Below, piece by piece: positions 17,137 through 25,510 of a stretch of 64,000 bases of DNA (the stretch's first letter is position 1; each line of letters begins with the position of its first letter). This DNA comes from Bacillota bacterium (GTDB lineage Bacteria; Bacillota; Clostridia; Peptostreptococcales; Acidaminobacteraceae), in contig JAOARG010000044.1 of the NCBI GenBank assembly GCA_025210655.1, positions 111,919 to 175,918 on the forward strand. The letters run 5' to 3'. Below the pieces are notes generated by a model. It was not told where the DNA came from and did not search any database. It saw nothing but the letters and a program-made list of their open reading frames with translations. The translations under genes and the position numbers were made by a program.

Positions 17137-18090
17137 TTAAGATTTACACTCGATAGCTTTTGCAAGATAATATCCTCCAACTATTCCAGCATCGTCACTA
17201 AGCTTAGAAAGTTGGAATTTTACATTGTTCATCATTCCTGGCATAACGTATTTTTTGCTTTCCTTAATTACAATAGGAAGAAGCTCTTCCCCAAGTGATT
17301 CCATGACTCCTCCACCTAAAATAACCATTTCAGGATGAAATATATTCACTAGATTAGATATGCCTATTCCAAGATAAAAGGCAACACCATCTATCACTTC
17401 CACTGCAAACTCATCATTAGCCTCATAAGCCCTTCTTAAACTAGAACTTTTTATTACATCCCCATCTGCTTCCAGATACTCCTTAAGCACTGTCTTCCTA
17501 CCTTTTCTAATTCCAGCAACTATAGACTTTTGAATCCCTGTTTTTGATGCATAGGCTTCAAGGCAACCATGGGAACCACATCCACAAATAATTCCATTTG
17601 GATTAACAATCATATGACCAATTTCCCCTGCTCCACCCTGACCAACGTAAATTTTTCCATCGATAATTATTCCTCCACCTACTCCTGTGCCTACAAAAAT
17701 ACTAATTACATCGTTTACATCTGAAAAACCTGATGAATTCCATTCTCCAAACATTGCCACATTCACATCATTACCCAAAACAAAGGGCACGTTATATTTC
17801 GCTTTAATAATAGCCGCCAAATCATAATCAACAAAGGGAATATTTGGGCTAAATACTACCGTAGAATAATCCTTGACAAAACCTGGACAACCAGCACCGA
17901 TTCCCAACAAGTGAATTTCTTCATCTTCTAAAAGACCATCTATAACTTTAAAAATCTGAAGAAGAACAGTTTCAGTACCCTTAGCCGCTTTAGTCTTTTT
18001 TTTCACTCTCTTTATTATCTTTCCGTACTCATCAAAAAGTGCTCCTAATATTTTTGTTCCCCCAATATCTAAGCCTATATAAGCTTTCAT
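17137..18090 (-). CDS. ROK family glucokinase
   Basis: This protein of 317 residues starts at MKAYIGLDIGGTK (ATG 18090, with TGGAGG upstream; the longer open frame is not supported by a ribosome site). The DIGGTK phosphate loop, the GTGVGGGIIIDG segment, the GEIGH catalytic-site motif and the zinc-binding CGCGSHGCLEAYAS are all present, as in ATP-dependent glucokinases of Gram-positive bacteria. It phosphorylates glucose or a related hexose using ATP. The spacing of 21 bp from the lipoprotein gene downstream suggests co-transcription. Confidence 0.9.
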   Translation of the reverse strand: MKAYIGLDIGGTKILGALFDEYGKIIKRVKKKTKAAKGTETVLLQIFKVIDGLLEDEEIHLLGIGAGCPGFVKDYSTVVFSPNIPFVDYDLAAIIKAKYNVPFVLGNDVNVAMFGEWNSSGFSDVNDVISIFVGTGVGGGIIIDGKIYVGQGGAGEIGHMIVNPNGIICGCGSHGCLEAYASKTGIQKSIVAGIRKGRKTVLKEYLEADGDVIKSSSLRRAYEANDEFAVEVIDGVAFYLGIGISNLVNIFHPEMVILGGGVMESLGEELLPIVIKESKKYVMPGMMNNVKFQLSKLSDDAGIVGGYYLAKAIECKS

Positions 18091-18182
18091 CTCCCAATTT
18101 ACCTCCAGACTATAATATAAATGACCACACCAAAAGTAGTTCACCTTCGATGTAGTCATATTTGAACTAATCAATAATCAAA

Positions 18183-18689
18183 TTATTCTCCGTCTTTAGT
18201 TTCCTTATACTTATCATATAAGTCGCCAAATGCCTCCCTAAGATAATGATTAATTGCACCGTCATCAAAACTAGAACCATCGGCAGCCTTACCAATCCTC
18301 TTAACCTTTGCTTTCTTATCACCTGGTACAATATAACATAATATTTTCGATTCAATCATATCATTCTCTTTAACATAATAGCCTATCCTAACTTCGATAG
18401 ATTTTTCAGCTCTCTTAAACTTAATATAATTTCCTAAAATTTTAAAATGAACAATCTCAGAAGATCCTTCCTCACCTTCAATTAAAAAGACATCCCCATT
18501 AGTAGCTTCAATAACATCCTCAAGTTCCTTCTTTAAAACCTTAAAATACTTTCGAATTAACTCCTCACTATGATCAAGTTGCTCAATTTCTTTTTTCTCT
18601 TCCAACATATTTTTTATTTCATCTTTGTAAAAATCATTTAACCCTTTAACAAGATCCTCTCTAAAATTATAAAAATAATGTATAGACAT
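18183..18689 (-). CDS. hypothetical soluble protein, unknown function
   Basis: This protein of 168 residues starts at ATG 18689 (MSIHYFYNF), seven bases after AAGGGGG; the ATG two codons earlier is too close to that site. The N-terminal third is a charged helix (MLEEKKEIEQLDHSEELIRKY... pattern). The middle is beta-rich (VFLIEGEEGSSEIVHFKIL) and the tail is acidic. There are no membrane segments or catalytic motifs. I do not recognise the family. It precedes the glucokinase gene on the same strand by about 90 bp. Confidence 0.65.
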   Translation of the reverse strand: MSIHYFYNFREDLVKGLNDFYKDEIKNMLEEKKEIEQLDHSEELIRKYFKVLKKELEDVIEATNGDVFLIEGEEGSSEIVHFKILGNYIKFKRAEKSIEVRIGYYVKENDMIESKILCYIVPGDKKAKVKRIGKAADGSSFDDGAINHYLREAFGDLYDKYKETKDGE

Positions 18690-18734
18690 AAACATTCCCC
18701 CTTGAAGAGTATAATTGCTTCTTATTATTTTTCT

Positions 18735-18918
18735 TATACCCTATGAATTTGAAGATTAATCTATGGTTACTACTTTTCTTTAGAAAAGCTGATTAGTGTT
18801 CCTTGCAGTCACGAATAATATTCGCTTATTGCTCATGGGTAGTAGTTAAACCTAACCACCCAACAGCCAACCACCTTTTCTACAAAAAGTAGAAAAAAAC
18901 CACCTAAATCGGTGGTTT
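18735..18918. repeat. short hairpin array ending in the terminator of the cation-efflux gene
   Basis: Palindromes CTTTTCtttaGAAAAG, CGAATaatATTCG and CTTTTCTACaaaaAGTAGAAAA are separated by CAACC/ACCACC linkers. The last part (18896-18918), AAACCACCgatttaGGTGGTTT on the minus strand followed by T residues, is a good intrinsic terminator for the gene ending at 18923. Confidence 0.65.
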
Positions 18919-18922
18919 CTTA

Positions 18923-19789
18923 TCACTTAACATGAGGATTCACATGCACCATACAATGTTTTACAAGTGGAAAATCTTTCTCAATACTATCATGTACATT
19001 TTCCGCTATTTCATGGGCTTCCAATAATGTAATTGTAGAATCACAAGCTATTTCTAAATCAACATACAGTCTATGGGCATGATTTCTGGTCTTAAGTAAA
19101 TCTATATCAAGAACACCTTCAACCCCCATTACTGTAGTCTTTATATCACATACAACTTCATCTGGAGCCGCTGTATCGGTTAACTCTTTGATTGATGCTA
19201 TGTAGATATCGATACCTACTTTTAGAACCAAGATACCAATTACAATTGCAGCAACTGCATCCATAACTGGATAACCCATCATTCCAAAGGCTATACCTAT
19301 AAGGGAACCTATAGAAGAAAGTGCATCTGATCTATGGTGCCATGCATCGGCCTTTAATACAGAACTATTTATCTTATTGGCAGCCTTTACTGTAAATCTA
19401 TACATCCATTCCTTAACCAGTATAGATATGATTGCCATAAGAAGTGCAATAGCCTTAGGCACTTTTACAGAAGATGCTCCTATACCTTTAATACCATTAT
19501 AAACAACAAGTACCGCTGTGATAATCAAAACATTGGCAAGTATTTTTCCCATTACAGGTTCAAATTTTTCATGTCCATAAGGATGATTCTCATCTTCCTC
19601 TTTAACTGAAATACGTACACCTATCATTGCAATAACTGTAGAAAAAACATCCGATACGGAATGTATACCATCAGCTACCATAGCACCCGAATTACCTACA
19701 ATACCCGCAAAAACTTTACCAACTGAAAGTAATACATTTAAAACTATACTCATAAATGAAACTCTATTTGTTATTTTTACCCTATCCAA
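18923..19789 (-). CDS. cation diffusion facilitator family transporter
   Basis: This 288-residue protein has five or six membrane helices and the CDF metal-site motifs: DGIHSVSDVF in helix 2, HPYGHEKFEP in the following loop, and AWHHRSDALSS in helix 5. A cytoplasmic C-terminal dimerisation domain (residues about 205-288) ends HCMVHVNPHVK. CDF proteins export Zn2+, Fe2+, Mn2+ or Co2+ in exchange for protons. The HxxxD pair in both metal-site helices does not distinguish the metal firmly. A TTG start at 19789 lies eight bases after AGGGG. The upstream 88-residue gene is 15 bp away and probably in the same operon. Confidence 0.92.
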   Translation of the reverse strand: MDRVKITNRVSFMSIVLNVLLSVGKVFAGIVGNSGAMVADGIHSVSDVFSTVIAMIGVRISVKEEDENHPYGHEKFEPVMGKILANVLIITAVLVVYNGIKGIGASSVKVPKAIALLMAIISILVKEWMYRFTVKAANKINSSVLKADAWHHRSDALSSIGSLIGIAFGMMGYPVMDAVAAIVIGILVLKVGIDIYIASIKELTDTAAPDEVVCDIKTTVMGVEGVLDIDLLKTRNHAHRLYVDLEIACDSTITLLEAHEIAENVHDSIEKDFPLVKHCMVHVNPHVK

Positions 19790-19804
19790 ACTATCAACCC
19801 CTTA

Positions 19805-20068
19805 CTAAAATCCAAAGAGAGCTACGATCTTTTCATAATTAAAATAAAGTGTAATTACTAAACTTAAAATCCCGCAAAAAGCCCCAAATCCATAAAGTTT
19901 CTCACGCTTTTTGGATTTTCTATATTCTTCCAACTCATATTCCCATGCAAACTTTTGATTTTCAGAAACCTGCTGATTTACAGACTCCTCCCTTGTTTTA
20001 CCCCTTTGCTTCAGTATTGCTTGTCTATTTTTTTCAAACTCTATATCTTCAAGAATGTCTCTGGACAT
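19805..20068 (-). CDS. small membrane-anchored protein, unknown function
   Basis: This protein of 87 residues starts at ATG 20068 (MSRDILEDIEFE), six bases after TTGGAGGG. Residues 1-60 are highly charged and probably a coiled coil (RQAILKQRGKTREES, ELEEYRKSKKREK). One membrane helix near the C-terminus (FGAFCGILSLVITLYF) is followed by a short tail. It may be a partner of the cation efflux protein, whose gene follows after 15 bp. I do not recognise the family. Confidence 0.65.
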   Translation of the reverse strand: MSRDILEDIEFEKNRQAILKQRGKTREESVNQQVSENQKFAWEYELEEYRKSKKREKLYGFGAFCGILSLVITLYFNYEKIVALFGF

Positions 20069-20303
20069 AATTCCCTCCAAATAAGCTCTTTAGTCTTCAG
20101 TATTTACTATATTATATACCATATAGACCAATTTATACACTGAATTATAATATTAATACTATATATAGTTAAATATCAATAATTTCAACATTTATAGTGA
20201 TTATGTGTTACAATAAAATTAAATATATCATGAATTTATACTAATGGCCTATTATATGTAATATAATAAATAGTAAATAGAATTTAATTTAAGGTGGGAT
20301 TTT

Positions 20304-21971
20304 ATGAAATACACTGAAAAATTCAAAATTTTGGAGAACTTCCAGAAAAATGAGCATCAGACAGTGCTAACTGGAACAGAGATGGAAAATGACAGCAATG
20401 TTGTTGTAATCAACATATTCAAAAAAGATGATTACCTTACGGAAGATACTGTTAAGCATTTCAAGAATGATCTTGGAAATGTAATACATACTGAAGAAAA
20501 TGACGACGAAATAATTGTTGTCACAAAGTATCTAGAAGGAATTCCTTTAAAGAAATATCTTCAAAGTTATGATACTACAGAAAAAAATAGACTTAACTTT
20601 GCACTTGAATACCTTGAAGAAGCAAAGAAATATGACAATTTTGACAACATGTTTAAAAACATTCTTATCAACGAAAATCAAATTATCATGAAAGATGACA
20701 AGTTATATTTTAATGAACTTATGATAATAAAAGATAATGATGAAAATGTAGGCTTTGATAGAATACTTACAAGAATCAAAGATACCCTAAATCTTATCAT
20801 ATCACCAAATAACGATAAGATTATGAATCCTAAGATAAGTGATTTCTTCACCAAGCTATCTACACCTGGCATATTCAATTCTTTATCAACTGTATATGAA
20901 GAGTTTAAATCTATCTACATATACGACTTATACTTAGATAGTGATGAGGAAGAAAGTATAGATACAATAATCACTGACATGGAAAAAGAACAAGTGCAGT
21001 CAAAACAAAAAGAAAATAACCAGAATGTTATAATCGCTGGCAGTAATCCTTTTGATGATGATAAAACGGATCCTCCATCAACAGATGAAGCTGAAAAAAT
21101 AAAAGATGAAGAACTTGAAGAAATGAAAGATCTATTTGACCATAAACCAGAGGAAGAAAAACCAGAAAAAGAGAAAAACAAAAAACTTATTATCTTCCTT
21201 GTAGCTTTAATAGCAATCATTGCACTAATATTTGCTTTCAAAGATTCATTTAAAGCTGAGGAGCCAAAAGCACCGGTTGCATCCTTCACATATGAAAAAG
21301 AAGAAGATATTTATATATTTACAAATACTTCTGAAGCATATGGAAAAGATAACAGTGTTGAAGAAAACAGTTGGGTTGTAAAATCAGGCGACAAAATCCT
21401 TGGTGAATACACAACAGTCAATCTAAAACTTGAGTTCCAAGATGAAAGTACTTATGATATTTCCCTTACAGTTAAGGATAAAAAAGGTCAGATGTCTGAA
21501 ACATATACTGTATCAATAGATGTTTCTTCTGATTCCCTAAATCCAATAGTTGATACAGGAGATACTTCTGAAAGACTAGACAACTTTACCCTTAAGTATG
21601 GAAATGACGGTACAGTACAAAAAGACGAAACAACATTTAGAAGTGGTACTTATTCACTTAAGTTAGATATGAAAAAAGGAAATGGTACAGCAGACATTTC
21701 ACTAAGTGATATCTTCATGACAAAGAATGCTACACTAAGCATGTGGATTAAAGCTGATACTAAAGACAGAATAGATATTGAAATCGTTGCAACAAACAGC
21801 GGCGAAAACAAATTCAAAAAAATCTACAGCTTCGTACCTAAAGAAGTAGACGTTTGGGAAAAAGTAAGCATTAACATGGACACAAGCCTTGTTGATAATC
21901 TTAAACTAGTATTCAGCTCAGAAGGAAACTTTATCTGGGTAGATGATATTGAAATTAATTCGTATAAATAA
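20304..21971 (+). CDS. membrane protein with degenerate kinase-like N-domain and extracellular PKD-like and carbohydrate-binding-like domains
   Basis: This 555-residue protein has three parts. Residues 1-210 have the pattern of a Ser/Thr kinase fold (ATP-lobe-like VLTGTEMENDSNVVVINIFKK, hinge-like VVTKYLEGIPLKKYL, NMFKNILINENQIIMKDDKLYF), but HRD and DFG are not conserved. An acidic linker of residues 225-290 leads to one membrane helix near residue 300 (LIIFLVALIAIIALIFAF). The outside part has a PKD-like domain (about 320-410) and a jelly-roll domain (about 420-555, ending IWVDDIEINSYK). I infer a pseudokinase receptor coupling surface binding to cytoplasmic partners. AAGGTGGG precedes the ATG. 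It is monocistronic. Confidence 0.65.
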   Translation: MKYTEKFKILENFQKNEHQTVLTGTEMENDSNVVVINIFKKDDYLTEDTVKHFKNDLGNVIHTEENDDEIIVVTKYLEGIPLKKYLQSYDTTEKNRLNFALEYLEEAKKYDNFDNMFKNILINENQIIMKDDKLYFNELMIIKDNDENVGFDRILTRIKDTLNLIISPNNDKIMNPKISDFFTKLSTPGIFNSLSTVYEEFKSIYIYDLYLDSDEEESIDTIITDMEKEQVQSKQKENNQNVIIAGSNPFDDDKTDPPSTDEAEKIKDEELEEMKDLFDHKPEEEKPEKEKNKKLIIFLVALIAIIALIFAFKDSFKAEEPKAPVASFTYEKEEDIYIFTNTSEAYGKDNSVEENSWVVKSGDKILGEYTTVNLKLEFQDESTYDISLTVKDKKGQMSETYTVSIDVSSDSLNPIVDTGDTSERLDNFTLKYGNDGTVQKDETTFRSGTYSLKLDMKKGNGTADISLSDIFMTKNATLSMWIKADTKDRIDIEIVATNSGENKFKKIYSFVPKEVDVWEKVSINMDTSLVDNLKLVFSSEGNFIWVDDIEINSYK

Positions 21972-21974
21972 ATG

Positions 21975-21998
21975 AAAAAAGCCCTTTGGGGCTTTTTT
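21975..21998 (+). terminator. intrinsic terminator of the pseudokinase-like gene
   Basis: AAAAAGCCC pairs with GGGCTTTTT around TTTG, followed by a run of T residues, four bases after the stop. Confidence 0.9.
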
Positions 21999-22002
21999 TC
22001 GT

Positions 22003-22124
22003 TGGTCGTAGGTGGTAGGTCGGAAGGGCTTTAAGGGCATAAGACCCCAGTAAAAAGTCTGGCCTATGAATGTCACAGGATCTTAAGACCCCATTACAAC
22101 TGATTTTTTCCGAAAGGAGTAAAA
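22003..22124. repeat. conserved 5' flank of the dispersed GGATG element
   Basis: The stretch beginning GTCGTAGGTGGTAGGTCGGAAG and running through AAGTCTGGCCTATGAATGTCA recurs upstream of GGATG copies at 38583-38670 (minus) and 63473-63548 (plus). A shorter form (CAAGTCTGGCCTAT) is at 51932-51946. It is a fixed part of the larger mosaic element. Confidence 0.75.
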
Positions 22125-22197
22125 GGATGCTTTTTGCTGCACAAAACCATAATTTCAAACTGAATAGGAGCATTTTCAATTTGAATTATTAGCTTAC
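22125..22197 (+). repeat. GGATG two-hairpin element, copy a
   Basis: GGATG is followed by a hairpin-1 remnant (TTTTTGCtgcacAAAA) and hairpin 2, with arms ATAATTtCAAA and TTTGAATTAT, and ends TTAGCTTA. It is one of six copies in the window and lies in the 1.05 kb gap between the pseudokinase-like gene and the TtcA-like gene. Confidence 0.8.
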
Positions 22198-22326
22198 AAA
22201 TTAGTTTCTCATTAAAGAACTGCTACTACTACCGCTAAAGTAAATCAATTGAAATTTTCCTAACGGAAAGATACTTTAAATAAGACCTAGGTATCAATCA
22301 CTCCTATCATAAAATAAATGACCAAT

Positions 22327-22397
22327 TAAGCTAGTAATTATAATTGAAATGATCCTATTCAATTATAATTACGGTTTAGCTTCAGCTAAAAGCATCC
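22327..22397 (-). repeat. GGATG two-hairpin element, copy b (inverted relative to copy a)
   Basis: Read on the minus strand: GGATG, hairpin 1 TTTTAGCtgaaGCTAAA, hairpin 2 with perfect 15 bp arms starting GTAATTATAATTGAA, then CTAGCTTA. Hairpin-1 pairs differ from copy d (AGC/GCT here, TGC/GCA there), with both arms changed together. Confidence 0.8.
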
Positions 22398-22514
22398 TTT
22401 TGTGGAAGTACGATTTCGCCCTAATAAGTTCTTTCCGACCAACAAATCAAGGATATTACAAATGCAAGGGTGACAACCTAGCTCCAAAAGTATTTTATAT
22501 CTAATTATAATGTT

Positions 22515-22920
22515 GTTTTACCTAAGTAAAACATATCCTAGGATGTCGATGGATATCGATCCCTAGACGTTAAATGCAGTACATTTAATCCTTAGATTTG
22601 AACGTAGTGAATACCTAGATACGACCGAATGGGAGTCCTAGACAAACAACCTTTGGACAGCTACAAAATAGTGATTAGGCGTGATCAGAGTAACAATAGT
22701 TTATCTTAAGCAGACAAGAATATAGTAAGCATTTCCTACCAGACCAATACGGTCTTTTAAAATGTTATTTTACGATCGTAAAATATATCCAAGGATGTCG
22801 ATGGTAATCGACCTTAGATGACAAATCCAATAGATTTGCTCCCTATATGTGAGCCTTTAAGGTAAATCCCTAGATGCGACGCAGGAGCCCTAGACAATCA
22901 GACTAACTATCTAACTGCAC
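22515..22920. repeat. hairpin array with CCTAGA(C) linkers
   Basis: Palindromes GTTTTACctaaGTAAAAC (22515-22532), CGAT...ATCG (22546-22558), TTAAATGcagtaCATTTAA (22570-22588), TATTTTACgatcGTAAAATA, GTCGATggtaATCGAC and CAAATccaatagATTTG are separated by CCTAGGAT, CCTAGAC, CTTAGAT and CCCTAGA linkers. The second half (about 22755-22905) repeats the order of the first with different stems. A GTGATTAGGCGTGA stretch at 22671 matches one at 5342. No gene is visible. Confidence 0.7.
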
Positions 22921-23019
22921 TTTTAACATTCTTACAATTCCCTCTTGAAATTTCCCCCAACATAGTATAAAGTAATACAGTAAAATACGAACCTATGGTG
23001 ATGAAAGGATTATGACATT

Positions 23020-23730
23020 ATGAAAAGTATTTTAGGTAATTTAAGAAGGACTATCCAAGAGAATAACCTTATTAAAGATGGGGATAGAGTTGCTGTTGGT
23101 GTGTCTGGTGGTAAAGACAGTACTGCAATGCTATATGCCTTAAAGAAGTTTCAGAGATTTAGTCCAATAAAGTTTGAACTTGAAGCTATTTCAGTTTCAT
23201 TAGGATTTGAAGATCATGATTTTACTCCACTTAAAGAATTTTGTGAAAAAATTGGAGTAAATTATACGATAAAAGAAACGCAAATTAAAGAAGTTGTTTT
23301 TGACATAAGAAAGGAAAAAAATCCATGTTCACTATGTGCAAACCTTCGAAGAGGTGCACTTCATGAGGCTATGGAAGAACTAAACTGCAACGTAGTTGCC
23401 CTTGGTCATCACAATGATGATGCCATTGAAACCTTTTTTATGAATATGTTCTATACAGGTAGAATTCAAACCTTCCAGATTGATACCTACTTAGATAGAA
23501 GAGACATAAATGTTATTAGACCATTTATCAATGTTTCTGAGTATCAGATTATTGATATGGTAAAAGAAGAAAATCTTCCAATAATAACAAGCCCTTGTCC
23601 TGTTGATAAGGAAACAAAAAGGGAAACAATGAAGGAATTCACAAAAGAACTATACAAACAATTCCCACTAGCTAAGACAAATATTCTTAGATCTTTTGTA
23701 AATGGGGATCAAATGAAATTATGGTTCTAA
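23020..23730 (+). CDS. TtcA-like PP-loop ATPase (tRNA 2-thiocytidine synthesis family)
   Basis: This 236-residue protein has the PP-loop SGGKDST near residue 30, the paired cysteines PCSLCANLRRG near residue 106, GHHNDDAIETFFMN, and a C-terminal TSPCPVD cysteine. These are the residues that hold the iron-sulfur cluster and adenylate the base in the TtcA family, which thiolates C32 of certain tRNAs. It lacks the longer C-terminal tail of E. coli TtcA. An AAAGGA site precedes the ATG. It is followed by a possible terminator and then the MFS gene. Confidence 0.87.
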   Translation: MKSILGNLRRTIQENNLIKDGDRVAVGVSGGKDSTAMLYALKKFQRFSPIKFELEAISVSLGFEDHDFTPLKEFCEKIGVNYTIKETQIKEVVFDIRKEKNPCSLCANLRRGALHEAMEELNCNVVALGHHNDDAIETFFMNMFYTGRIQTFQIDTYLDRRDINVIRPFINVSEYQIIDMVKEENLPIITSPCPVDKETKRETMKEFTKELYKQFPLAKTNILRSFVNGDQMKLWF

Positions 23731-23757
23731 TATAAGACACATCAATTCATGACTTTC

Positions 23758-23794
23758 AAGGGGCTGTCCATCTCAATAATGGTACTGCCCCTTG
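23758..23794 (+). terminator. probable terminator after the TtcA-like gene
   Basis: CAAGGGGC pairs with GCCCCTTG across a partly paired loop (CTGTCCAT / ATGGTACTG). The downstream T-run is weak, so it could also be a processing or pausing hairpin. Confidence 0.55.
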
Positions 23795-23829
23795 CCGTTT
23801 ATACAACATAGTAGCAAGGAGGTAATAAT

Positions 23830-24981
23830 ATGACTACATTAAGCAGCAACAGTAAAAAAATGATACTTATGAAAACATTCTATGATATTTTTAAAAGTTT
23901 TGTTCTCATATTCGTAAACATTTACTTATGGAAAACCGGAAAAGATATTAAAGCAGTCGCAATTTTCAACATATTCAACTACATAGGCGCTACAGTATCT
24001 TTCTATATTGGAAACATGATTGCCCGTAAAAACATGAAGCTCAACTATCTGTTTTCATCCCTGAGTTTTATCATGCTATTTACAATCACCCTAATATTTG
24101 GTGACGGAGTAGCAAAATTCGCCCTATTCATGGGTATATTCGGTGGATTTGGAGATGGACTTTTCTTCTTCAACCTAAACAATTTCCAAGCATCTTACTT
24201 AAACAGAGATGAAATTGACACATTTATGAGTGTCATGGGAATAGCTAAAAAGATAACAAGTATAATCACACCTGTTATTTCTGGATTTATTATCGAATTG
24301 TACGGTTACAATACAATGACTTATGCACTTATATTCTTGGTTGTTGTTCAATTCATAATTGGTTTCTCTCTTCCTAATACCCAAATAGAGGGAATGATGA
24401 AAATCAACTTTAATAGACTAAAAAAGGATAGATCATTTAGAAATCTATACCTTACCCATACAATTAGAGCTCCATTTTCTCAGATTACAACACTTTCAAA
24501 CTCAGTTTTCCTTTTCTACTTTGTTCAAAGTGAAAAGCTCATGGGTAATCTAAATTCAATATTTTCAATTACTTCAATAGTACTGTTCTACCTATACTTA
24601 GTACTACAAAGAAAATTTGAAAGAAAAAATCTAATGATGTTTGGAGCAATCGCCCACAGTCTGGCAGTACTCCTACTGATAAAACCATCCTTCACGACTT
24701 TTGTAATATACAGTCTAGCACTTACTATAGGTACAACTTTCTTTGCCAATGCCCTTACAGGTCTTCAAATTCACTGTGCAAAGAGATATTCTGAAAACCA
24801 AATGGAAATGCTAGGTAACCTAATGCTAAGGGTCATACTCCTTAATATAGGACGTTGCACATTCTTCATACTATTATACTTCCTATATACTGGTTTTGAT
24901 TCTTTATTCTTTAAAGTACTATTAGTATATAACTTTATTGTACCGGTACTTTGTTATTATCTTTCTAAAGAAGATATTTAA
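23830..24981 (+). CDS. major facilitator superfamily transporter
   Basis: This 383-residue protein has about eleven or twelve membrane helices arranged as two six-helix halves, with a cytoplasmic loop (INFNRLKKDRSFRNLYLTH) in the middle. The loop after helix 2 is short and basic (ARKNMKL). The substrate is not recognisable; an exporter is the usual outcome for this unspecialised group. AAGGAGG lies eight bases before the ATG. Its terminator lies about 180 bp downstream, beyond a hairpin array, so the array is probably on its mRNA. Confidence 0.82.
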   Translation: MTTLSSNSKKMILMKTFYDIFKSFVLIFVNIYLWKTGKDIKAVAIFNIFNYIGATVSFYIGNMIARKNMKLNYLFSSLSFIMLFTITLIFGDGVAKFALFMGIFGGFGDGLFFFNLNNFQASYLNRDEIDTFMSVMGIAKKITSIITPVISGFIIELYGYNTMTYALIFLVVVQFIIGFSLPNTQIEGMMKINFNRLKKDRSFRNLYLTHTIRAPFSQITTLSNSVFLFYFVQSEKLMGNLNSIFSITSIVLFYLYLVLQRKFERKNLMMFGAIAHSLAVLLLIKPSFTTFVIYSLALTIGTTFFANALTGLQIHCAKRYSENQMEMLGNLMLRVILLNIGRCTFFILLYFLYTGFDSLFFKVLLVYNFIVPVLCYYLSKEDI

Positions 24982-24991
24982 TTTCGGGTCA

Positions 24992-25134
24992 GTCTAGTGC
25001 TCTTTTCCTTTGGAAAATACGCGTCTAGTATTCAAGTTTCTTGAATGTCTAGTGTAAGATATCCAGGAACACAATCTTACGACTAGTAGCTTACCTTCGG
25101 AAAACTGTCCTCGGATATTTTCCAATTGGAAAAT
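24992..25134. repeat. hairpin array with GTCTAGT linkers, inside the 3' UTR of the MFS gene
   Basis: GTCTAGT occurs at 24992, 25023 and 25047, and GACTAGT at 25081. Between them are perfect palindromes with unrelated stems: TTTTCCtttGGAAAA (25003-25017), ATTCAAGtttCTTGAAT (25030-25046) and GTAAGAT...ATCTTAC (25054-25080). ATTTTCCaattGGAAAAT (25117-25134) follows. This is the clearest example of constant linkers with changing stems. Confidence 0.85.
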
Positions 25135-25159
25135 TCTAATCGTATAAAAAGCAAATATA

Positions 25160-25209
25160 AAAGCAATGTAACTTGGAAGTATTATACTAGCAAGTTACAT
25201 TGCTTTTTT
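25160..25209 (+). terminator. strong intrinsic terminator of the MFS transcript
   Basis: The 16 bp arms AAAGCAATGTAACTTG and CAAGTTACATTGCTTT are followed by T residues. Confidence 0.9.
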
Positions 25210-25234
25210 CATTCCTTTTTTCCTATTAAATAAA

Positions 25235-25472
25235 AATTTCCGTATGGAAATTGTCATCGGTCGGATTGCTTTAGCAATACACTTGACGCAAGATTGATTA
25301 TACATATATTGCACTAGACGACCAAGTCAACTTGGTCACTAGACACGATTTTTATGAAGTAAAATAGTACTAGACAAGTAGCAGTTTTTACTGCTGCTCA
25401 AAGAGCCCTAGACTATTCCTTCGGAACACGTATAAAGGCAACTCCCATCACATTTCGATTGGAGTTGCCTTT
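25235..25472. repeat. hairpin array with ACTAGAC linkers, reverse-complement relative to the preceding array
   Basis: ACTAGAC occurs at 25313, 25338 and 25369, and CCTAGAC at 25407; ACTAGAC is nearly the reverse complement of the GTCTAGT linker upstream. Palindromes are AATTTCCgtatGGAAATT (25235-25252), ATTGCtttaGCAAT (25265-25278), GACCAAGtcaaCTTGGTC (25320-25337) and GCAG...CTGC (25381-25394). The block ends with a hairpin AAAGGCAACTCC...GGAGTTGCCTTT (25434-25472), a possible terminator. Confidence 0.85.
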
Positions 25473-25510
25473 AAATACACTCTTCGTTCATATTTATTTA
25501 TCCCTCAACA

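Noticed and set aside
21955..22179. 74-codon minus-strand ORF
   Set aside because: It covers the terminator and GGATG element copy a; no start signal.
24992..25472. CRISPR array
   Set aside because: The repeated unit is only 7 bp and the intervening sequences are self-complementary palindromes of variable length; there are no 25-36 bp repeats and no cas genes.
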